DNA from: Klebsiella sp. RIT-PI-d
GTDB lineage: Bacteria; Pseudomonadota; Gammaproteobacteria; Enterobacterales; Enterobacteriaceae
Assembly (NCBI RefSeq): GCF_001187865.1
Contig: NZ_LGIT01000009.1
Span: forward strand, 186,001 to 250,000
Direction of reading: 5' to 3'
DNA: 64,000 nucleotides
Made by a program: the position numbers and the translations under genes
Shown: positions 23,136 to 33,038 of the stretch, one piece after another
Numbering within the stretch: the stretch's first letter is position 1
Layout of the letters: each line of letters opens with the position of its first letter
Notes under the pieces: model-generated
The model's input: the letters and a program-made list of their open reading frames with translations, nothing else
Told to the model about the DNA's origin: nothing
Database searches by the model: none

Positions 23136-23381
23136 ATGAACAATGAAATCCCCCTGAAGTATTATGACATCGCGGATGAGTACGCTACGGAATGCGAAAA
23201 GCCGGTGAGTGAAGCTGAGCGCGATCCTCTGGCCCACTATTTCCAGTTGCTCATTACCCGCCTGATGAATAATGAAGAAATCAGCGAGGAATCGCAGCAG
23301 GAGATGGCGCGCGAAGCCGGTATCAACGAAAGTCGTATCGATGAAATCGCAAACTTTCTCAATCAATGGGGCAACGAATAG
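23136..23381 (+). CDS. YmjA-like small protein (DUF2543)
   Basis: An 81-residue acidic protein ([19 protein letters not shown] to FLNQWGNE) that closely resembles E. coli YmjA in length, N-terminus and C-terminus. In K-12 that gene lies elsewhere on the chromosome. It has no known function. It is predicted cytoplasmic, helical and without membrane segments. A GGAGACAGAGA leader precedes the ATG. It stands alone between ushA and the cold-shock-domain gene. Confidence 0.85.
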   Translation: MNNEIPLKYYDIADEYATECEKPVSEAERDPLAHYFQLLITRLMNNEEISEESQQEMAREAGINESRIDEIANFLNQWGNE

Positions 23382-23574
23382 CGCTTACGGCTGGCCTTAT
23401 AACACAGGCGATCGCGCTGTCGATCGCCGCGCCCACCAGTGAAAATACCCGCAATGCTTCCGGCAAAATTTATCCTTATACTGAGTCTAAAGACATAGTC
23501 TGCGCAGGCATTGTGATTTACACTGCGCGCTGCATAAACTGACCAGATAAACGATTAAGCAGGCGAGAATGGCG

Positions 23575-24051
23575 ATGAACGGTACGATCACAACATGGTT
23601 TAAAGATAAAGGTTTTGGATTTATCAAAGATGAAAACGGCGACAACCGTTATTTTCATGTGATTAAGGTCGCCAACCCGGAGCTTATTAAGAAAGATGCG
23701 GCAGTGACTTTTGAAGCCACGACGAACAACAAAGGCCTGTCAGCCTATGCGGTAAAAGTCCTGCCGGAAAGTAAACACATCTATATCGTTGGTGAGCGGA
23801 TCAAACTCTCCTCTATCAAGTCGTGGGTGGTCTACAGTGAAGAAGTGCCTGCCGATGCCTATATCGATAAAGAGAATACGGTACTGTCGGTCGGCGCGCT
23901 GATGGGCAATATCCGCCCTAAATCGGCGGCAAAACCGGGCGAAATGCGCTCCCTGAAAAAGCTGGCCATCACCACGTTCCAGGGAACGACACTCATCTTC
24001 TCGGCAGACGAGATTGATATCGACGCCACGATTAAAATGCTTAAGGTCTGA
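23575..24051 (+). CDS. Cold-shock-domain protein with an extra C-terminal domain
   Basis: A 158-residue protein. The first 65 residues form a CspA-like fold: MNGTITTWFKDKGFGFI contains the RNP1 motif KGFGFI, and NRYFHV is the RNP2-like strand. A further 90 residues (from about PESKHIYIVGERIKL to the end) match no domain I can name. Two in-frame ATGs exist, 23569 and 23575. The second is better spaced from AGGCGAG. A role in nucleic-acid binding is inferred from the N-terminal domain only. It is convergent with ybaK, with only 2 bp between stops. Confidence 0.85.
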   Translation: MNGTITTWFKDKGFGFIKDENGDNRYFHVIKVANPELIKKDAAVTFEATTNNKGLSAYAVKVLPESKHIYIVGERIKLSSIKSWVVYSEEVPADAYIDKENTVLSVGALMGNIRPKSAAKPGEMRSLKKLAITTFQGTTLIFSADEIDIDATIKMLKV

Positions 24052-24053
24052 GA

Positions 24054-24533
24054 TTACTCGCGTCGGGCGATATCGGCAAATTGCGCATTCAGGGCGTGTG
24101 CCAGGTCTGTCGCTGCCAGTTCGATATCCAGTCCGCGCTTGCCGCCGGACACAAAAATAGTGGCAAACGCCTGCGCAGGCGCATCAATAAGCGTCGGCAG
24201 GCGCTTTTTCTGTCCCAGCGGACTAATACCGCCGACCAGATAACCGGTCGTCCGCTGGGCAAGCTGCGGGTCGGCCATTTCTACTTTCTTTGCTCCCAGC
24301 GCTTTGGCAACCTTTTTTAAATCAAGCTGACCGGCAACCGGCGTGACCGCTACCGCCAGATGTTTTGCATCGCCATTTACCGCCACCAGCAGCGTTTTGT
24401 AAACCTGATCTGCATTCAGTCCGAGCTTGCGCACGACTTCATCACCAAAATTTGTTTCGGTGGGATCGTGTTCATAAGTATGGATCCTGAAAGTAATTTT
24501 TTGTTTTTCAAGTAGCTTAACGGCGGGGGTCAT
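24054..24533 (-). CDS. ybaK: YbaK, Cys-tRNA(Pro)/Cys-tRNA(Cys) deacylase
   Basis: Trans-editing enzyme that removes mischarged Cys from tRNA(Pro). The ATG at 24533 gives [24 protein letters not shown] and 159 residues as in E. coli; longer upstream frames would run through the chiX region. Conserved [10 protein letters not shown] and [17 protein letters not shown] motifs include the catalytic lysine. The chiX sRNA gene lies upstream on the other strand. Confidence 0.96.
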   Translation of the reverse strand: MTPAVKLLEKQKITFRIHTYEHDPTETNFGDEVVRKLGLNADQVYKTLLVAVNGDAKHLAVAVTPVAGQLDLKKVAKALGAKKVEMADPQLAQRTTGYLVGGISPLGQKKRLPTLIDAPAQAFATIFVSGGKRGLDIELAATDLAHALNAQFADIARRE

Positions 24534-24619
24534 CAGAGTCCTTACCTGTAATAAACCAACATGTGCTGAGTGTACGCCCGGGGCGAAGCGAAAAAATAGT
24601 ATAATCTTGCTTATTAGTG

Positions 24620-24648
24620 TTGGCAGTAACGGCGCTTTAAGCGACAAT
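24620..24648 (+). promoter_or_regulatory. Promoter of the chiX sRNA
   Basis: TTGGCA (24620-24625) and GACAAT (24643-24648) are spaced 17 bp, and the predicted first transcribed base is near 24655, just before the first ChiX hairpin. Assignment depends on the ChiX identification. Confidence 0.7.
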
Positions 24649-24654
24649 TCAGTT

Positions 24655-24731
24655 ACCGGAGTTCGCTCCGGCATAATAATAAAGATGAAATTCCTCTTTG
24701 ACGGGCCAATAGCAATATTGGCCACTTTTTT
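24655..24731 (+). ncRNA. chiX: ChiX (MicM/SroB) Hfq-dependent small RNA
   Basis: In E. coli and Salmonella ChiX lies between ybaK and ybaP and silences the chitoporin mRNA by base pairing. The same place holds an almost identical sequence. A 5' hairpin CCGGAG/CTCCGG is followed by GGCATAATAATAAAGATG and the conserved pairing region GAAATTCCTCTTTGACGGG. The terminator stem is GGCCAATA/TATTGGCC with a GCAA loop and a T-run ending at 24731. The last bases overlap the ybaP stop codon on the other strand. The 5' end is estimated from the promoter. Confidence 0.93.
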
Positions 24732-25524
24732 ATGTCATGATGTCCGCAAGGTTGCCTTCACCATAAAGATGCAGCGCACCGACCGCGACCACATAATGTC
24801 CCGCCGGAAGCTCGCAGAGAAAATCCCGCCATGCGCGATTACGCTTGTGCATCAGCACGTCATACAGTTCCTCGCTAAAGGTATTCGGCAGCTTAACATC
24901 CTGCGCGGCGGGCGGATGCTCCAGCCACCAGCTAATCATCATTTGCAGCAGCCGCGCATTGGTATGCCAGTGTTCAAGGGTATCGTCCAGCAGCGCCATG
25001 CCGTTGTCGGGCAACTCGCAGAGCAGAGCAATTTGCCGTTCAGCACCTTCCAGCTCAACCACCGGGATCTGTCTGGCTTGTGCCGCCTGAATAAGCTGAA
25101 GGTCGATACCATAATCGGGGCGCAGCCCCAGCTGTTGCGCCTGAGTGGCCTGAAGCACCATGGCGATTTGCCACAGAGGCTGGTTACTGAATAGCGTCAG
25201 TGACAGGCCCAGTTCACGGGCTTGTTTATCCAGCGCGGCGAGCTGCAATTCGCTAAGTCGTTCTTCAAGCGGCGGAAATTCGGGCAGATCGCGAAACGGA
25301 GTGTCGCTGCCGGCGATATTAGCCTCGACGATCAGCGCATCGGCACGCGCGATTTTTTGCAGCAGCTTTGGCGGCAGCGGGGACATATCCTGCGTCCCCA
25401 TGTGAATACTGCCGACCAGGTGAAACTCGCGGCCGCCGGGCAGAGAAATGTCCTGCGCAGGCCAGCTGTAGGTATTGCCGCGCAGCGTATGCCACAACGT
25501 TTTTAATCGGTGAAACAGGCTCAT
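24730..25524 (-). CDS. ybaP: YbaP, TraB/PrgY/GumN-family protein
   Basis: The ATG at 25524 gives 264 residues ([25 protein letters not shown]), the E. coli length; the longer open frame upstream shows no conservation. TraB-family features are [14 protein letters not shown] near residue 38, DALIVEANI, and the C-terminal [15 protein letters not shown]. Some TraB-family proteins are Tiki-like metalloproteases; activity of YbaP is not established. Its stop codon lies within the chiX terminator tail. Confidence 0.93.
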   Translation of the reverse strand: MSLFHRLKTLWHTLRGNTYSWPAQDISLPGGREFHLVGSIHMGTQDMSPLPPKLLQKIARADALIVEANIAGSDTPFRDLPEFPPLEERLSELQLAALDKQARELGLSLTLFSNQPLWQIAMVLQATQAQQLGLRPDYGIDLQLIQAAQARQIPVVELEGAERQIALLCELPDNGMALLDDTLEHWHTNARLLQMMISWWLEHPPAAQDVKLPNTFSEELYDVLMHKRNRAWRDFLCELPAGHYVVAVGALHLYGEGNLADIMT

Positions 25525-25591
25525 ACATACTCCGCTGGCGCAAAATCCTATGCTAGCGTGCGGCGGCCCGGCGCGCAAACCGGAGCGCGAA

Positions 25592-28093
25592 TTACCTTTT
25601 TGGCGTAAAGCGCAGTAGCCGGTTGGCATTGCTGACCACCGTAATGGACGACAGCGCCATCGCCGCGCCAGCCACAACCGGATTGAGTAGCGTCCCGGTG
25701 AGCGGCCACAGGATCCCGGCAGCAACCGGAATACCCAGCGAGTTATAAATAAACGCGCCGACCAGGTTTTGCTTCATATTACGCAGCGTGGCGCGCGAGA
25801 TAGCCAGCGCATCGGCCACGCCCATCAGGCTATGGCGCATCAGCGTAATGGCAGCCGTTTCAATGGCCACGTCGCTGCCGCCGCCCATCGCGATACCGAC
25901 TTCCGCCTGCGCCAGAGCCGGGGCATCGTTGATCCCGTCACCAATCATGGCCACCTGCCGGCCTTCGCGTTGTAAATTCGCAATGGCCTGCGCTTTACCG
26001 TCTGGCAGAACGCCTGCGATCACCTCATCAATTCCGGCCTCTTTGGCGATCGCAGCGGCAGTGGTCTGGTTGTCACCGGTCAGCATCACCAGCCGGTATC
26101 CAGCCTGGTGTAAACGCACCAGCGCGGCGACGCTGTCCGAACGCAGCGGATCGCGGATGGCGAGAAGGGCGGCTAGCTGGCCGTCAATCGCCAGTAGCAC
26201 CGGCGTTGCGCCCTGCAAGGCCTGGGCATGGATTTCATCATCCAGTTCGTCTGTCGCAATATTGTGTTGCTTCATCAGCGCCACATTTCCCAGCAGCAGC
26301 GTATGTTCCTGCGTCCTGCCGCTTACGCCAAGCCCGCGCAGGGTGCGGAAATCACTTATTTGCGGCAACGTCAGGTCCTGAGCCTTATCAAGGATGGCAC
26401 GCGCCAGCGGATGACCTGAGCCCTGCTCCAGGGCAGCTGCCAGCCTCAGCGCCTGGGCCTCATCAACGTCGCCCACGGTATTCACCGCCGTAACCTGCGG
26501 TTTTCCTTCCGTCAGGGTGCCGGTTTTATCGAAAACCAGCGTATCCAGCGAACTGGCGCGCTGAAGAGCGTCAGCATCACGAACCAGGACGCCAAATTCA
26601 GCCGCGCGTCCGACGCCGGAAATTATCGACATCGGCGTTGCCAGCCCGAGCGCGCAGGGGCAGGCGATAATCAGTACGGTGGTGGCGATCACCAGCGTAT
26701 ACACTATTTGCGGTGCAGGGCCGAAAAAATACCAGATAGCGGCGCTAAACAGGGCAATGGCCACCACTACCGGCACAAAAATAGCGGAGATTTTATCGGC
26801 CAGCTGGCCAATTTGTGGCTTGCTGCTTTGCGCCTGGCGTACCATGCGAATAATGCGGGCCAGCGTCGTCTGGCTTCCCACGGCGCTGGCGGTAAACAGC
26901 ACGCTGCCATCCTGCACTACGGTGCCTGCATGAACATCATCATCGATGCTTTTTTGCTGCGGCACCGGTTCACCGGTAAGCATCGCTTCATCCAGCCAGG
27001 CATCGCCCTGAGTGATTTTACCGTCCACCGGCACCCGATCGCCGGTGGTCAGGCGCAACGTCATACCTGGGGTAACCGCCGACAGCGGCAGATCGTCTTC
27101 GCCCCGGTCGGTGACCACCCGGGCAGTTGCCGGCGTCAGGTCGAGCAGTTTTTCCAGCGCTTTAGACGAGCGCTGGCGCGCCCGGGCTTCAAGCATATGA
27201 CCGAGGTTTATCAGACCGATAATCATCGCGCTGGCTTCATAATAGAGGTGGCGTGCTTCCATCGGGAACCACTGCGGCCACAGATTGACGCTCATGGAGT
27301 AGAGCCAGGCAACGCCGGTACCCAGCGCGACCAGCGTATCCATGGTCGCCGTGCGGTTAAGCAGACTTTTCCATGCGCTGCGATAAAAGTGCCCACCGGC
27401 AAAAACCATTACCGCGAGCGTGGCAAGACCTATGGCCAGCCACAGGCTGCGGTTATCGTCAGTGACCATCATATTGTCACCGAACATCCCCCAGACCATC
27501 ACTGGAATACCCAGGGCGAGGGCGAGGGCCGCCTGCCAGCGAAAACGTTTTACGGTGGCGACGGCGGTTTGCTGCTGACGCTCCCGGCGCTTAAGGTCAT
27601 CTTCGATGGCTTCTGCCCCGTAGCCTGCCTTTTCCACCGCCTGCACTAATTCAGCGGCGGACGCACTGCCGGTAACCAGCGCCGTGCGTTCCGCCAGATT
27701 GACCCGTGCCTGGGTGACGCCCGGAACAGCCTGCAGTGCTTTCTGGACCCGGGAGACACAGCTGGCGCAGCTCATACCGCTAAGCAACAGTTGCAGACTG
27801 TCGTCATCGGCACGGGCATCCGGAAGCTTTGAAGAAACCGCTGTCAGCGCTTCCGACGGGATTGATGACTCCGCCAGCGGTTTAGCCTTTGGGTGGCTTA
27901 ACTCTGCACCGTATCCGGCCTGCTTAATGGTATCGATCAGCGCATCGGCGCTGGCGCTACCGGTCACGCGCGCATCGGTGATCGTCACTTCAGCCAGCTC
28001 CACATCCGGGCGTTGCTCAAGGCTTTCTTTGACGCGTTTGACGCAGTGGCCGCAGGAGAGGCCGTCCAGCGTCAGGTCAATTATGTGAGACAT
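25592..28093 (-). CDS. copA: CopA, Cu(+)-exporting P1B-type ATPase
   Basis: Pumps cytoplasmic Cu+ to the periplasm. It has 833 residues. Two N-terminal heavy-metal domains carry CxxC pairs (Cys14/Cys17 in LSCGHC, Cys109/Cys112 in MSCASC). The intramembrane CPC motif is in [13 protein letters not shown]. The phosphorylation site DKTGTLT and hinge [14 protein letters not shown] complete the catalytic set. It is expressed leftward from a CueR-dependent promoter. A -1 frameshift site after the first metal domain probably yields a separate 70-residue copper chaperone. Confidence 0.98.
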   Translation of the reverse strand: MSHIIDLTLDGLSCGHCVKRVKESLEQRPDVELAEVTITDARVTGSASADALIDTIKQAGYGAELSHPKAKPLAESSIPSEALTAVSSKLPDARADDDSLQLLLSGMSCASCVSRVQKALQAVPGVTQARVNLAERTALVTGSASAAELVQAVEKAGYGAEAIEDDLKRRERQQQTAVATVKRFRWQAALALALGIPVMVWGMFGDNMMVTDDNRSLWLAIGLATLAVMVFAGGHFYRSAWKSLLNRTATMDTLVALGTGVAWLYSMSVNLWPQWFPMEARHLYYEASAMIIGLINLGHMLEARARQRSSKALEKLLDLTPATARVVTDRGEDDLPLSAVTPGMTLRLTTGDRVPVDGKITQGDAWLDEAMLTGEPVPQQKSIDDDVHAGTVVQDGSVLFTASAVGSQTTLARIIRMVRQAQSSKPQIGQLADKISAIFVPVVVAIALFSAAIWYFFGPAPQIVYTLVIATTVLIIACPCALGLATPMSIISGVGRAAEFGVLVRDADALQRASSLDTLVFDKTGTLTEGKPQVTAVNTVGDVDEAQALRLAAALEQGSGHPLARAILDKAQDLTLPQISDFRTLRGLGVSGRTQEHTLLLGNVALMKQHNIATDELDDEIHAQALQGATPVLLAIDGQLAALLAIRDPLRSDSVAALVRLHQAGYRLVMLTGDNQTTAAAIAKEAGIDEVIAGVLPDGKAQAIANLQREGRQVAMIGDGINDAPALAQAEVGIAMGGGSDVAIETAAITLMRHSLMGVADALAISRATLRNMKQNLVGAFIYNSLGIPVAAGILWPLTGTLLNPVVAGAAMALSSITVVSNANRLLRFTPKR
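27884..27893 (-). promoter_or_regulatory. copA programmed -1 frameshift site (CopA(Z))
   Basis: On the coding strand the heptamer C CCA AAG occurs with codons Pro68 and Lys69 in phase (27893-27887). Slipping back one base makes the next codons GGC (Gly70) and TAA, ending a 70-residue product that contains only the first metal-binding domain. This is the same arrangement described for E. coli copA. I did not verify the downstream pseudoknot. Confidence 0.85.
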
Positions 28094-28161
28094 GTTATAA
28101 CTCCTGTATGATAGATCGTAAAAAGAGTGATCTTAGCAATAATTTCCGCTAACTGTGTCTC

Positions 28162-28192
28162 AGGTTAAACCTTCCCGCAAGGGGAAGGTCAA
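28162..28192 (-). promoter_or_regulatory. CueR-activated copA promoter
   Basis: On the minus strand a -35 TTGACC (28192-28187) and a -10 TAACCT (28167-28162) are separated by 19 bp, the over-long spacer typical of MerR-family promoters. The spacer region holds the dyad ACCTTCCC/GGGGAAGGT (28169-28189), the CueR box. Cu+-bound CueR would untwist this spacer to activate copA. cueR begins only 10 bp beyond on the plus strand. Confidence 0.92.
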
Positions 28193-28201
28193 GGGGGATT
28201 G

Positions 28202-28606
28202 ATGAATATCAGTGATGTGGCCAAAAAAACCGGACTCACCAGCAAGGCGATCCGCTTTTACGAAGAGAAAGGGCTGGTGACGCCGCCGCTGCGTAGCGAA
28301 AACGGTTATCGCAGCTACACCCAGAAACACATCGACGAGCTGACGTTGCTGCGCCAGGCGCGGCTGGTGGGCTTCAATCTTGACGAGTGCGGTGAGCTGG
28401 TGGAGCTGTTTAACGATCCGGCCCGGCACAGTGCCGACGTCAAAAAGCGTACTCTGGAAAAAGTGGCGGAAATTGAACAGCATATCGTGCAGTTACAGGC
28501 GATGCGCGAGCAGCTGTTAACCCTTGCTGAAAGCTGCCCCGGCGATGAAAGCTCCGCCTGTCCGATTATTGATAATCTTTCCGGGTGCTGCCATCGGTCG
28601 GGTTAA
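28202..28606 (+). CDS. cueR: CueR, MerR-family copper-responsive activator
   Basis: Senses Cu+ (and Ag+/Au+) and activates copA. It has 134 residues from the ATG at 28202 ([25 protein letters not shown]). The MerR winged helix is followed by a dimerisation helix. The metal-binding loop has two conserved cysteines in [13 protein letters not shown], then a CC pair near the end. It directly faces copA here, whereas in E. coli K-12 two genes, ybaS (glsA) and ybaT, lie between. Its end overlaps the next gene's stop by 4 bp. Confidence 0.96.
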   Translation: MNISDVAKKTGLTSKAIRFYEEKGLVTPPLRSENGYRSYTQKHIDELTLLRQARLVGFNLDECGELVELFNDPARHSADVKKRTLEKVAEIEQHIVQLQAMREQLLTLAESCPGDESSACPIIDNLSGCCHRSG

Positions 28607-29796
28607 CGCTGACGAAAATAGTCGTCAACAATGTGGGTGAGATCGGCGTGATAACCGTCGTCATTAATTAAAAATTCGACAAAAAGATCGTCGACCTGCG
28701 GGGAGGGCCGCTTTGCCAGCAGGCTAAAAGCCAGATGGTTATGGCTGCCCCACAGGTAGTGCTGCCAGAGAAAACGGGCAAAAGGAATAAATAGCGCAGA
28801 GTCGGTATAGAACAGCGCCTGCAGGATCAGGGGAATATCGTCATCGTCTGGTAAAATGCGCGCCTCGATAATCCCGCGAATACGCGTTTCACTTACATCT
28901 CCGGCTGCAAGAATAATGCTGGCCGCCTCCACGGGCGGGTACGCACTTGCGCTGCGGATAAACGCCTCCGGCCATGAAAAAGCGCCGCCAGACACATTAG
29001 TTGTCTCAGCATAAGCGGATTTTAACGCTGTAACCGGGACATGCGTCGGTACCCCGGGCAGGCATTCCTCGCGGGTAAGCTGTTGCCCGTTGCTGAATGT
29101 CAGACGTTTTTCTTGCGGGTAGTAGTGCGCAACGGGGGCGATTACCAGGCTTCGAAGCGGCCTTTTTTCCAGCGCGGCAGCGCAGGCTTTATGATGCCCG
29201 TCGAGCAATGCGCAAAGATACGAGTCGCTGAAATACCAGGCGATGGCGCGAATGTCAGGCTTATCGCGGTAATACTCCGCCCGTTCAGGGTTAAACCGGG
29301 TCGCCGACTGCGTCGGCAGCAGATACAGCGGCCCCGGCGTGTAATAGCGCATTTCGCGATCCATGATGCTAACGGTGGCCGGATTAACCTGTTTTCGCTC
29401 CGTTAGCGACCAGAAAAAATGCCCGTTGCCATCGGTCGGATAGAGCTGCCGATCCTCAAGGGAATAGTAGCCGGAGGGGAGCATCGCGAGCAGCGGTTCA
29501 AGGTGAGAAAGCGACGTCGGCAGATCGTGAAACGGCGTGTTCCACTGCGCCATCGCCGGGATAAATTGCGCCGCCTCAGCGCGGTTCGCGCCAGAGCTGG
29601 CCGACACCATACCTGCGCAGGTCGGGCACTCATCCGGCCACAGAGTAATAAGGGGCGCATCCTGCCACGTCAGGACACACTGTCCCGGCGCCCATTGCTC
29701 CTGAAGCAGTCCTTTACCGTGCCTGACGGCGAAAATAAGCCCTTCCGGCTGGTGCTTGACGCATTTTACCTCAGTTTTTGGTGACCAGAATGGCAT
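28603..29796 (-). CDS. Unassigned 397-residue protein
   Basis: I do not recognise this protein. It has a single intact frame from an ATG at 29796 ([19 protein letters not shown]), no signal peptide and no membrane segment. Visible features are a CPTC pair at about residues 58-61 (possible metal or redox site) and DGHHKACAA near residue 205. The latter resembles the (D)GHHR core of ParB/sulfiredoxin-like folds. The second half is helical and predicted globular. It is convergent with cueR (4-bp overlap) and upstream of ybbJ on the same strand. Codon use looks like its neighbours. Confidence 0.8.
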   Translation of the reverse strand: MPFWSPKTEVKCVKHQPEGLIFAVRHGKGLLQEQWAPGQCVLTWQDAPLITLWPDECPTCAGMVSASSGANRAEAAQFIPAMAQWNTPFHDLPTSLSHLEPLLAMLPSGYYSLEDRQLYPTDGNGHFFWSLTERKQVNPATVSIMDREMRYYTPGPLYLLPTQSATRFNPERAEYYRDKPDIRAIAWYFSDSYLCALLDGHHKACAAALEKRPLRSLVIAPVAHYYPQEKRLTFSNGQQLTREECLPGVPTHVPVTALKSAYAETTNVSGGAFSWPEAFIRSASAYPPVEAASIILAAGDVSETRIRGIIEARILPDDDDIPLILQALFYTDSALFIPFARFLWQHYLWGSHNHLAFSLLAKRPSPQVDDLFVEFLINDDGYHADLTHIVDDYFRQR

Positions 29797-29879
29797 GTGA
29801 ACGACGCTCCTGTTTCATCGTTTTGAGACTAAAAAAGCGAGTGCGGCTGCCCGGACTCGCTTTTCATCTCTGCGTTAAC

Positions 29880-30344
29880 TCAGTGGACAACCGGACAGGC
29901 CCTGACCACCAGGGTGATGCCTTCAATCGACGTCACTTCTACCGGAGTACCGGCGGGCAGATCGCTGTCGGCGCTGACCATCCACGAACTGTCGCCCACG
30001 CGCATATGTCCGCGACCGTTAACTAACGCACTGTCGAGCGTAAAACGGCGGCCGATAAGCTGCCTTCCTCGCTGATTAAGCTGGCTGTCCGCAGGTTTTT
30101 GCTCGCGTACTCGCTTCGCCAGCCAGCGCCACCACAGCCACGCGGCCAGCAGCGTCAGCAGGGCAAACATCAGCCCCTGCCATTCCCAGCCCAGCGGCAT
30201 CAGCCAGACGATCAGCCCCACCAGCACCGCCGCGATACCGCTCCACAGCAGGTAACCGTTACCGCCGAGCATTTCGGCGGCAAGCAGCAAACCGCCGAGG
30301 CTCAGCCAGAAAACGTGTGGGTGGGCCAGAATAATGTCGATCAC
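29880..30344 (-). CDS. ybbJ: YbbJ, NfeD-like membrane protein
   Basis: Partner of the SPFH protein QmcA. It has 154 residues from a GTG at 30344 that overlaps the qmcA stop (GTGA). Three or four hydrophobic segments ([25 protein letters not shown]) are followed by a soluble OB-fold domain ([30 protein letters not shown]) typical of NfeD proteins. Membrane quality control or microdomain organisation is the family theme. Confidence 0.93.
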   Translation of the reverse strand: MIDIILAHPHVFWLSLGGLLLAAEMLGGNGYLLWSGIAAVLVGLIVWLMPLGWEWQGLMFALLTLLAAWLWWRWLAKRVREQKPADSQLNQRGRQLIGRRFTLDSALVNGRGHMRVGDSSWMVSADSDLPAGTPVEVTSIEGITLVVRACPVVH

Positions 30345-31258
30345 AGGCGTTTCCGCTCGTCGGTGCTGCCTTTGATCAGTTCGCTAATACCGGCAATCGA
30401 TCCCATCAGGCTGCTGGCATCCAGCGGCATCATCACCACTTTACTGTTATTAGCCGAACCGATTTTTTGCAGCGCGTCGGTGTATTTTTGCGCCACAAAG
30501 TAGTTAACCGCCTGAATATCTCCGGCGGCAATGGCTTCGGAAACCATCTGCGTTGCCCGGGCTTCTGCTTCTGCTGAACGTTCGCGCGCTTCTGCCTGTA
30601 AGAACGCTGACTGACGTTCGCCCTCGGCTGTGAGGATCTTCGACTGCTTTTCCCCTTCCGCTTTGACGATTTGCGCCTGACGTATCCCTTCCGCTTCCAG
30701 AATATAGGCGCGTTTCGTTCGCTCGGCTTTCATCTGCGCATTCATCGCGTCAATCAGTTCAGCCGGTGGGCGCACGTCACGAATTTCGATACGGGTGATC
30801 TTGATGCCCCACGGGTTGGTGGCTTCATCAACGATATGCAGCAGGCGGGTATTGATGTTGTCGCGCTGAGAGAGCATTTCATCAAGCTCCATCGAGCCGA
30901 GAACGGTACGGATGTTGGTCATGGTCAGGTTGATGATCGCCAGCTCAAGGTTGCTGACCTCATAGGCCGCTTTTGGCGCATCGATCACCTGAATAAAACA
31001 GACTGCATCAATAGAGACGTTGGCGTTGTCTTTCGAGATAACTTCCTGCGACGGAATATCGAGTACCTGTTCCATCATATTGATCTTACGACCAATTCGA
31101 TCCATAAACGGCACCACCAGGCTCAGGCCCGGCTGCAGGGACGTGGTATAGCGACCAAAGCGCTCCACCGTCCATTGATACCCCTGCGGGACAATTTTTA
31201 CCCCGGAAAAAACCACAATCAGCGCCACAAGGATGACGACGGGAATGACAAATAACAT
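30341..31258 (-). CDS. qmcA: QmcA, SPFH/stomatin-like membrane protein
   Basis: A 305-residue inner-membrane protein linked in E. coli to FtsH/HtpX quality control. One N-terminal membrane anchor ([20 protein letters not shown]) leads into an SPFH domain ([23 protein letters not shown]). A long charged helical coil follows ([22 protein letters not shown]). It is the first gene of a two-gene operon with ybbJ. In E. coli fetAB separates it from cnoX; here only 69 bp do. Confidence 0.96.
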   Translation of the reverse strand: MLFVIPVVILVALIVVFSGVKIVPQGYQWTVERFGRYTTSLQPGLSLVVPFMDRIGRKINMMEQVLDIPSQEVISKDNANVSIDAVCFIQVIDAPKAAYEVSNLELAIINLTMTNIRTVLGSMELDEMLSQRDNINTRLLHIVDEATNPWGIKITRIEIRDVRPPAELIDAMNAQMKAERTKRAYILEAEGIRQAQIVKAEGEKQSKILTAEGERQSAFLQAEARERSAEAEARATQMVSEAIAAGDIQAVNYFVAQKYTDALQKIGSANNSKVVMMPLDASSLMGSIAGISELIKGSTDERKRL

Positions 31259-31327
31259 GATGAAAATCTCCTGTTCAGCCAGGTAATTATATCCTTCACC
31301 GCCGTCAGCGTATTGTCCTTATACAGA

Positions 31328-32182
31328 CTAATACAGCAGTGAATAGAGCTTGCGACGATACTGGCTGGCAAGCGCATCGCCAGTCCCGAGTGCAGCAAGG
31401 ATTTCCTGCAACATCTTGCGTGCCTGGCCGTCCGCTGCGCCAAGATCTTTTTGCAGGTGGCTAAAGAGTAACGCTAAAGCCTCTTCATTACGACCTACCT
31501 GATGTAGCTGGAGAGCCAGCTGTGAGGCCAGCGCAGCATCCTCGGGAGCCGCTGCAACCTGCTGCTGAAGCTGCTGAATTTCCGGCGTATCTGCCGCCTG
31601 CTTCAGCAATTCGATTTGCGCGATAAGCCCCTGATAGCGGGTATCCTGGTCCTGAAGCGGAATGGTTTTCAGCACCGCTTCTGCATCGTCTGAACGATTA
31701 AGTGCGATCTGCGTCTCCGCCAGCAGCAGACCAATATCACTGTTTTGACCCGAAAGCTGCCAGGCCTCTTTCAACAGCGGCAGGGCGTCAACGTAGTTAC
31801 CTTCTTCAATAAACTGAATCGCCTGCTGCGCTTTTAACTCGTCTTCACGCGGCAGGACTTTTTCCAGCAACGCCCGGATCGCTTCTTCAGGCTGCGGCCC
31901 CTGGAAGCCATCTACCGGCTGCCCGTTCTGGAACAGGTAAACGGTCGGAATGGCGCGCAGGCCAAACTGAGAGGCGACCATCTGTTCAGCATCACAGTCG
32001 AGCTTTGCCAGAATAAATTGTCCGCTGTACTGCGCCGCGAGGCTCTCCAGCACCGGCGTCAGTTGTTCACAGTGCTGACTGCGCGCGGACCAGAAGTAAA
32101 ACAGCACCGGCAGGGTCATCGACTGTTCCAGCGTCTGCTGTAAATTGGTTTCGTTGATATTGACGATATTCTGTGCAGACAT
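31328..32182 (-). CDS. cnoX: CnoX (YbbN), thioredoxin-fold chaperedoxin
   Basis: Holdase that protects proteins from over-oxidation and passes them to GroEL/DnaK. It has 284 residues. The N-terminal thioredoxin-like domain has SARSQHC in place of the usual CxxC, so the first active-site cysteine is absent, as in E. coli YbbN. The C-terminal half contains TPR-like repeats ([24 protein letters not shown]). Confidence 0.96.
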   Translation of the reverse strand: MSAQNIVNINETNLQQTLEQSMTLPVLFYFWSARSQHCEQLTPVLESLAAQYSGQFILAKLDCDAEQMVASQFGLRAIPTVYLFQNGQPVDGFQGPQPEEAIRALLEKVLPREDELKAQQAIQFIEEGNYVDALPLLKEAWQLSGQNSDIGLLLAETQIALNRSDDAEAVLKTIPLQDQDTRYQGLIAQIELLKQAADTPEIQQLQQQVAAAPEDAALASQLALQLHQVGRNEEALALLFSHLQKDLGAADGQARKMLQEILAALGTGDALASQYRRKLYSLLY

Positions 32183-32239
32183 AAATGTACTCTCTTAAGC
32201 AGTTTTTTATTACATGGGGGCCAGCGCGTTAGCTTCAAC

Positions 32240-33010
32240 TCACCCCTGCAAAATTTTATCCATTACGCGGCCCGGCAGCAGGCGTTTCAACACGTTTACC
32301 GCATGGGTCACCAGGGTGACGGGATAGCGCATTTTAGGCCGATTGCTGGTGAAAGCATGGCGTACTTTGGCGACCACCGCCTCCGGACCGAGGGTAAAGC
32401 GCGCGGCAATGCCCGGATTTTCTACCGGCTTATCACGCTGAGTTTGATTGACGTTATCGGTAAAGCGGGTATGAATAGGACCCGGTTCAATCAGGCTGAC
32501 CTGAATACCGCTATAGCGCAGCTCCATGCGCAGCGCATCCGACCACGCTTCGAGAGCATATTTGCTGGCGGCATAGGCCCCGCGACCCGGCGTAGAGATC
32601 AGGCCCATCACCGAAGAGGTCATCACAATACGGCCTTCACCGTGAGGCGTCATGGCCGGCAGCAGGCGCATGGTGAGCTGATGTGCGCCAAAAAAATTGG
32701 CGGAAAACTGCTGCTCAAGCTGGTCGCGGCTGATGGTATTCAACTGCCCGTAAACGCCATAGCCGGCATTATTAAAGATCCCGTACAGACGGTTTTCCGT
32801 CAGCGCGATAACCTCGTCGGCGGCGCGGTCCACGCTCTGTGGCTGGTCGAGATCCAGCAAAATGCCGGTCAGCCCCAGGCTATTCATCCGCGTGACATCG
32901 TCTGCTTTGCGGCAGGCGGCAAGCACCCGAAAGCCCAGGCGCTGAAGCTCAAGTGCGCTTTCCAGACCGATACCGCTGGAACATCCTGTTATTAAGACTG
33001 ATTTTTGCAT
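32240..33010 (-). CDS. ybbO: YbbO, short-chain dehydrogenase
   Basis: NADP-dependent SDR; the E. coli protein is linked to reduction of long-chain aldehydes. The ATG at 33010 (MQKSVLITGCSSGIG, 256 residues) has AGG at good distance. A further ATG at 33049, inside the end of tesA, would add 13 residues. TGxxxGIG motif at residues 8-15, NNAGYG, and the catalytic Ser-Tyr-Lys in MTSSVMGLISTPGRGAYAASK. Follows tesA on the same strand. Confidence 0.92.
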   Translation of the reverse strand: MQKSVLITGCSSGIGLESALELQRLGFRVLAACRKADDVTRMNSLGLTGILLDLDQPQSVDRAADEVIALTENRLYGIFNNAGYGVYGQLNTISRDQLEQQFSANFFGAHQLTMRLLPAMTPHGEGRIVMTSSVMGLISTPGRGAYAASKYALEAWSDALRMELRYSGIQVSLIEPGPIHTRFTDNVNQTQRDKPVENPGIAARFTLGPEAVVAKVRHAFTSNRPKMRYPVTLVTHAVNVLKRLLPGRVMDKILQG

Positions 33011-33038
33011 AACTTTACCTGGGTATGCCCCTGCATGC

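Noticed and set aside
26708-27649. Open frame of 313 codons on the plus strand
   Set aside because: It is antisense to copA, whose domains and motifs are complete; no recognisable protein features.
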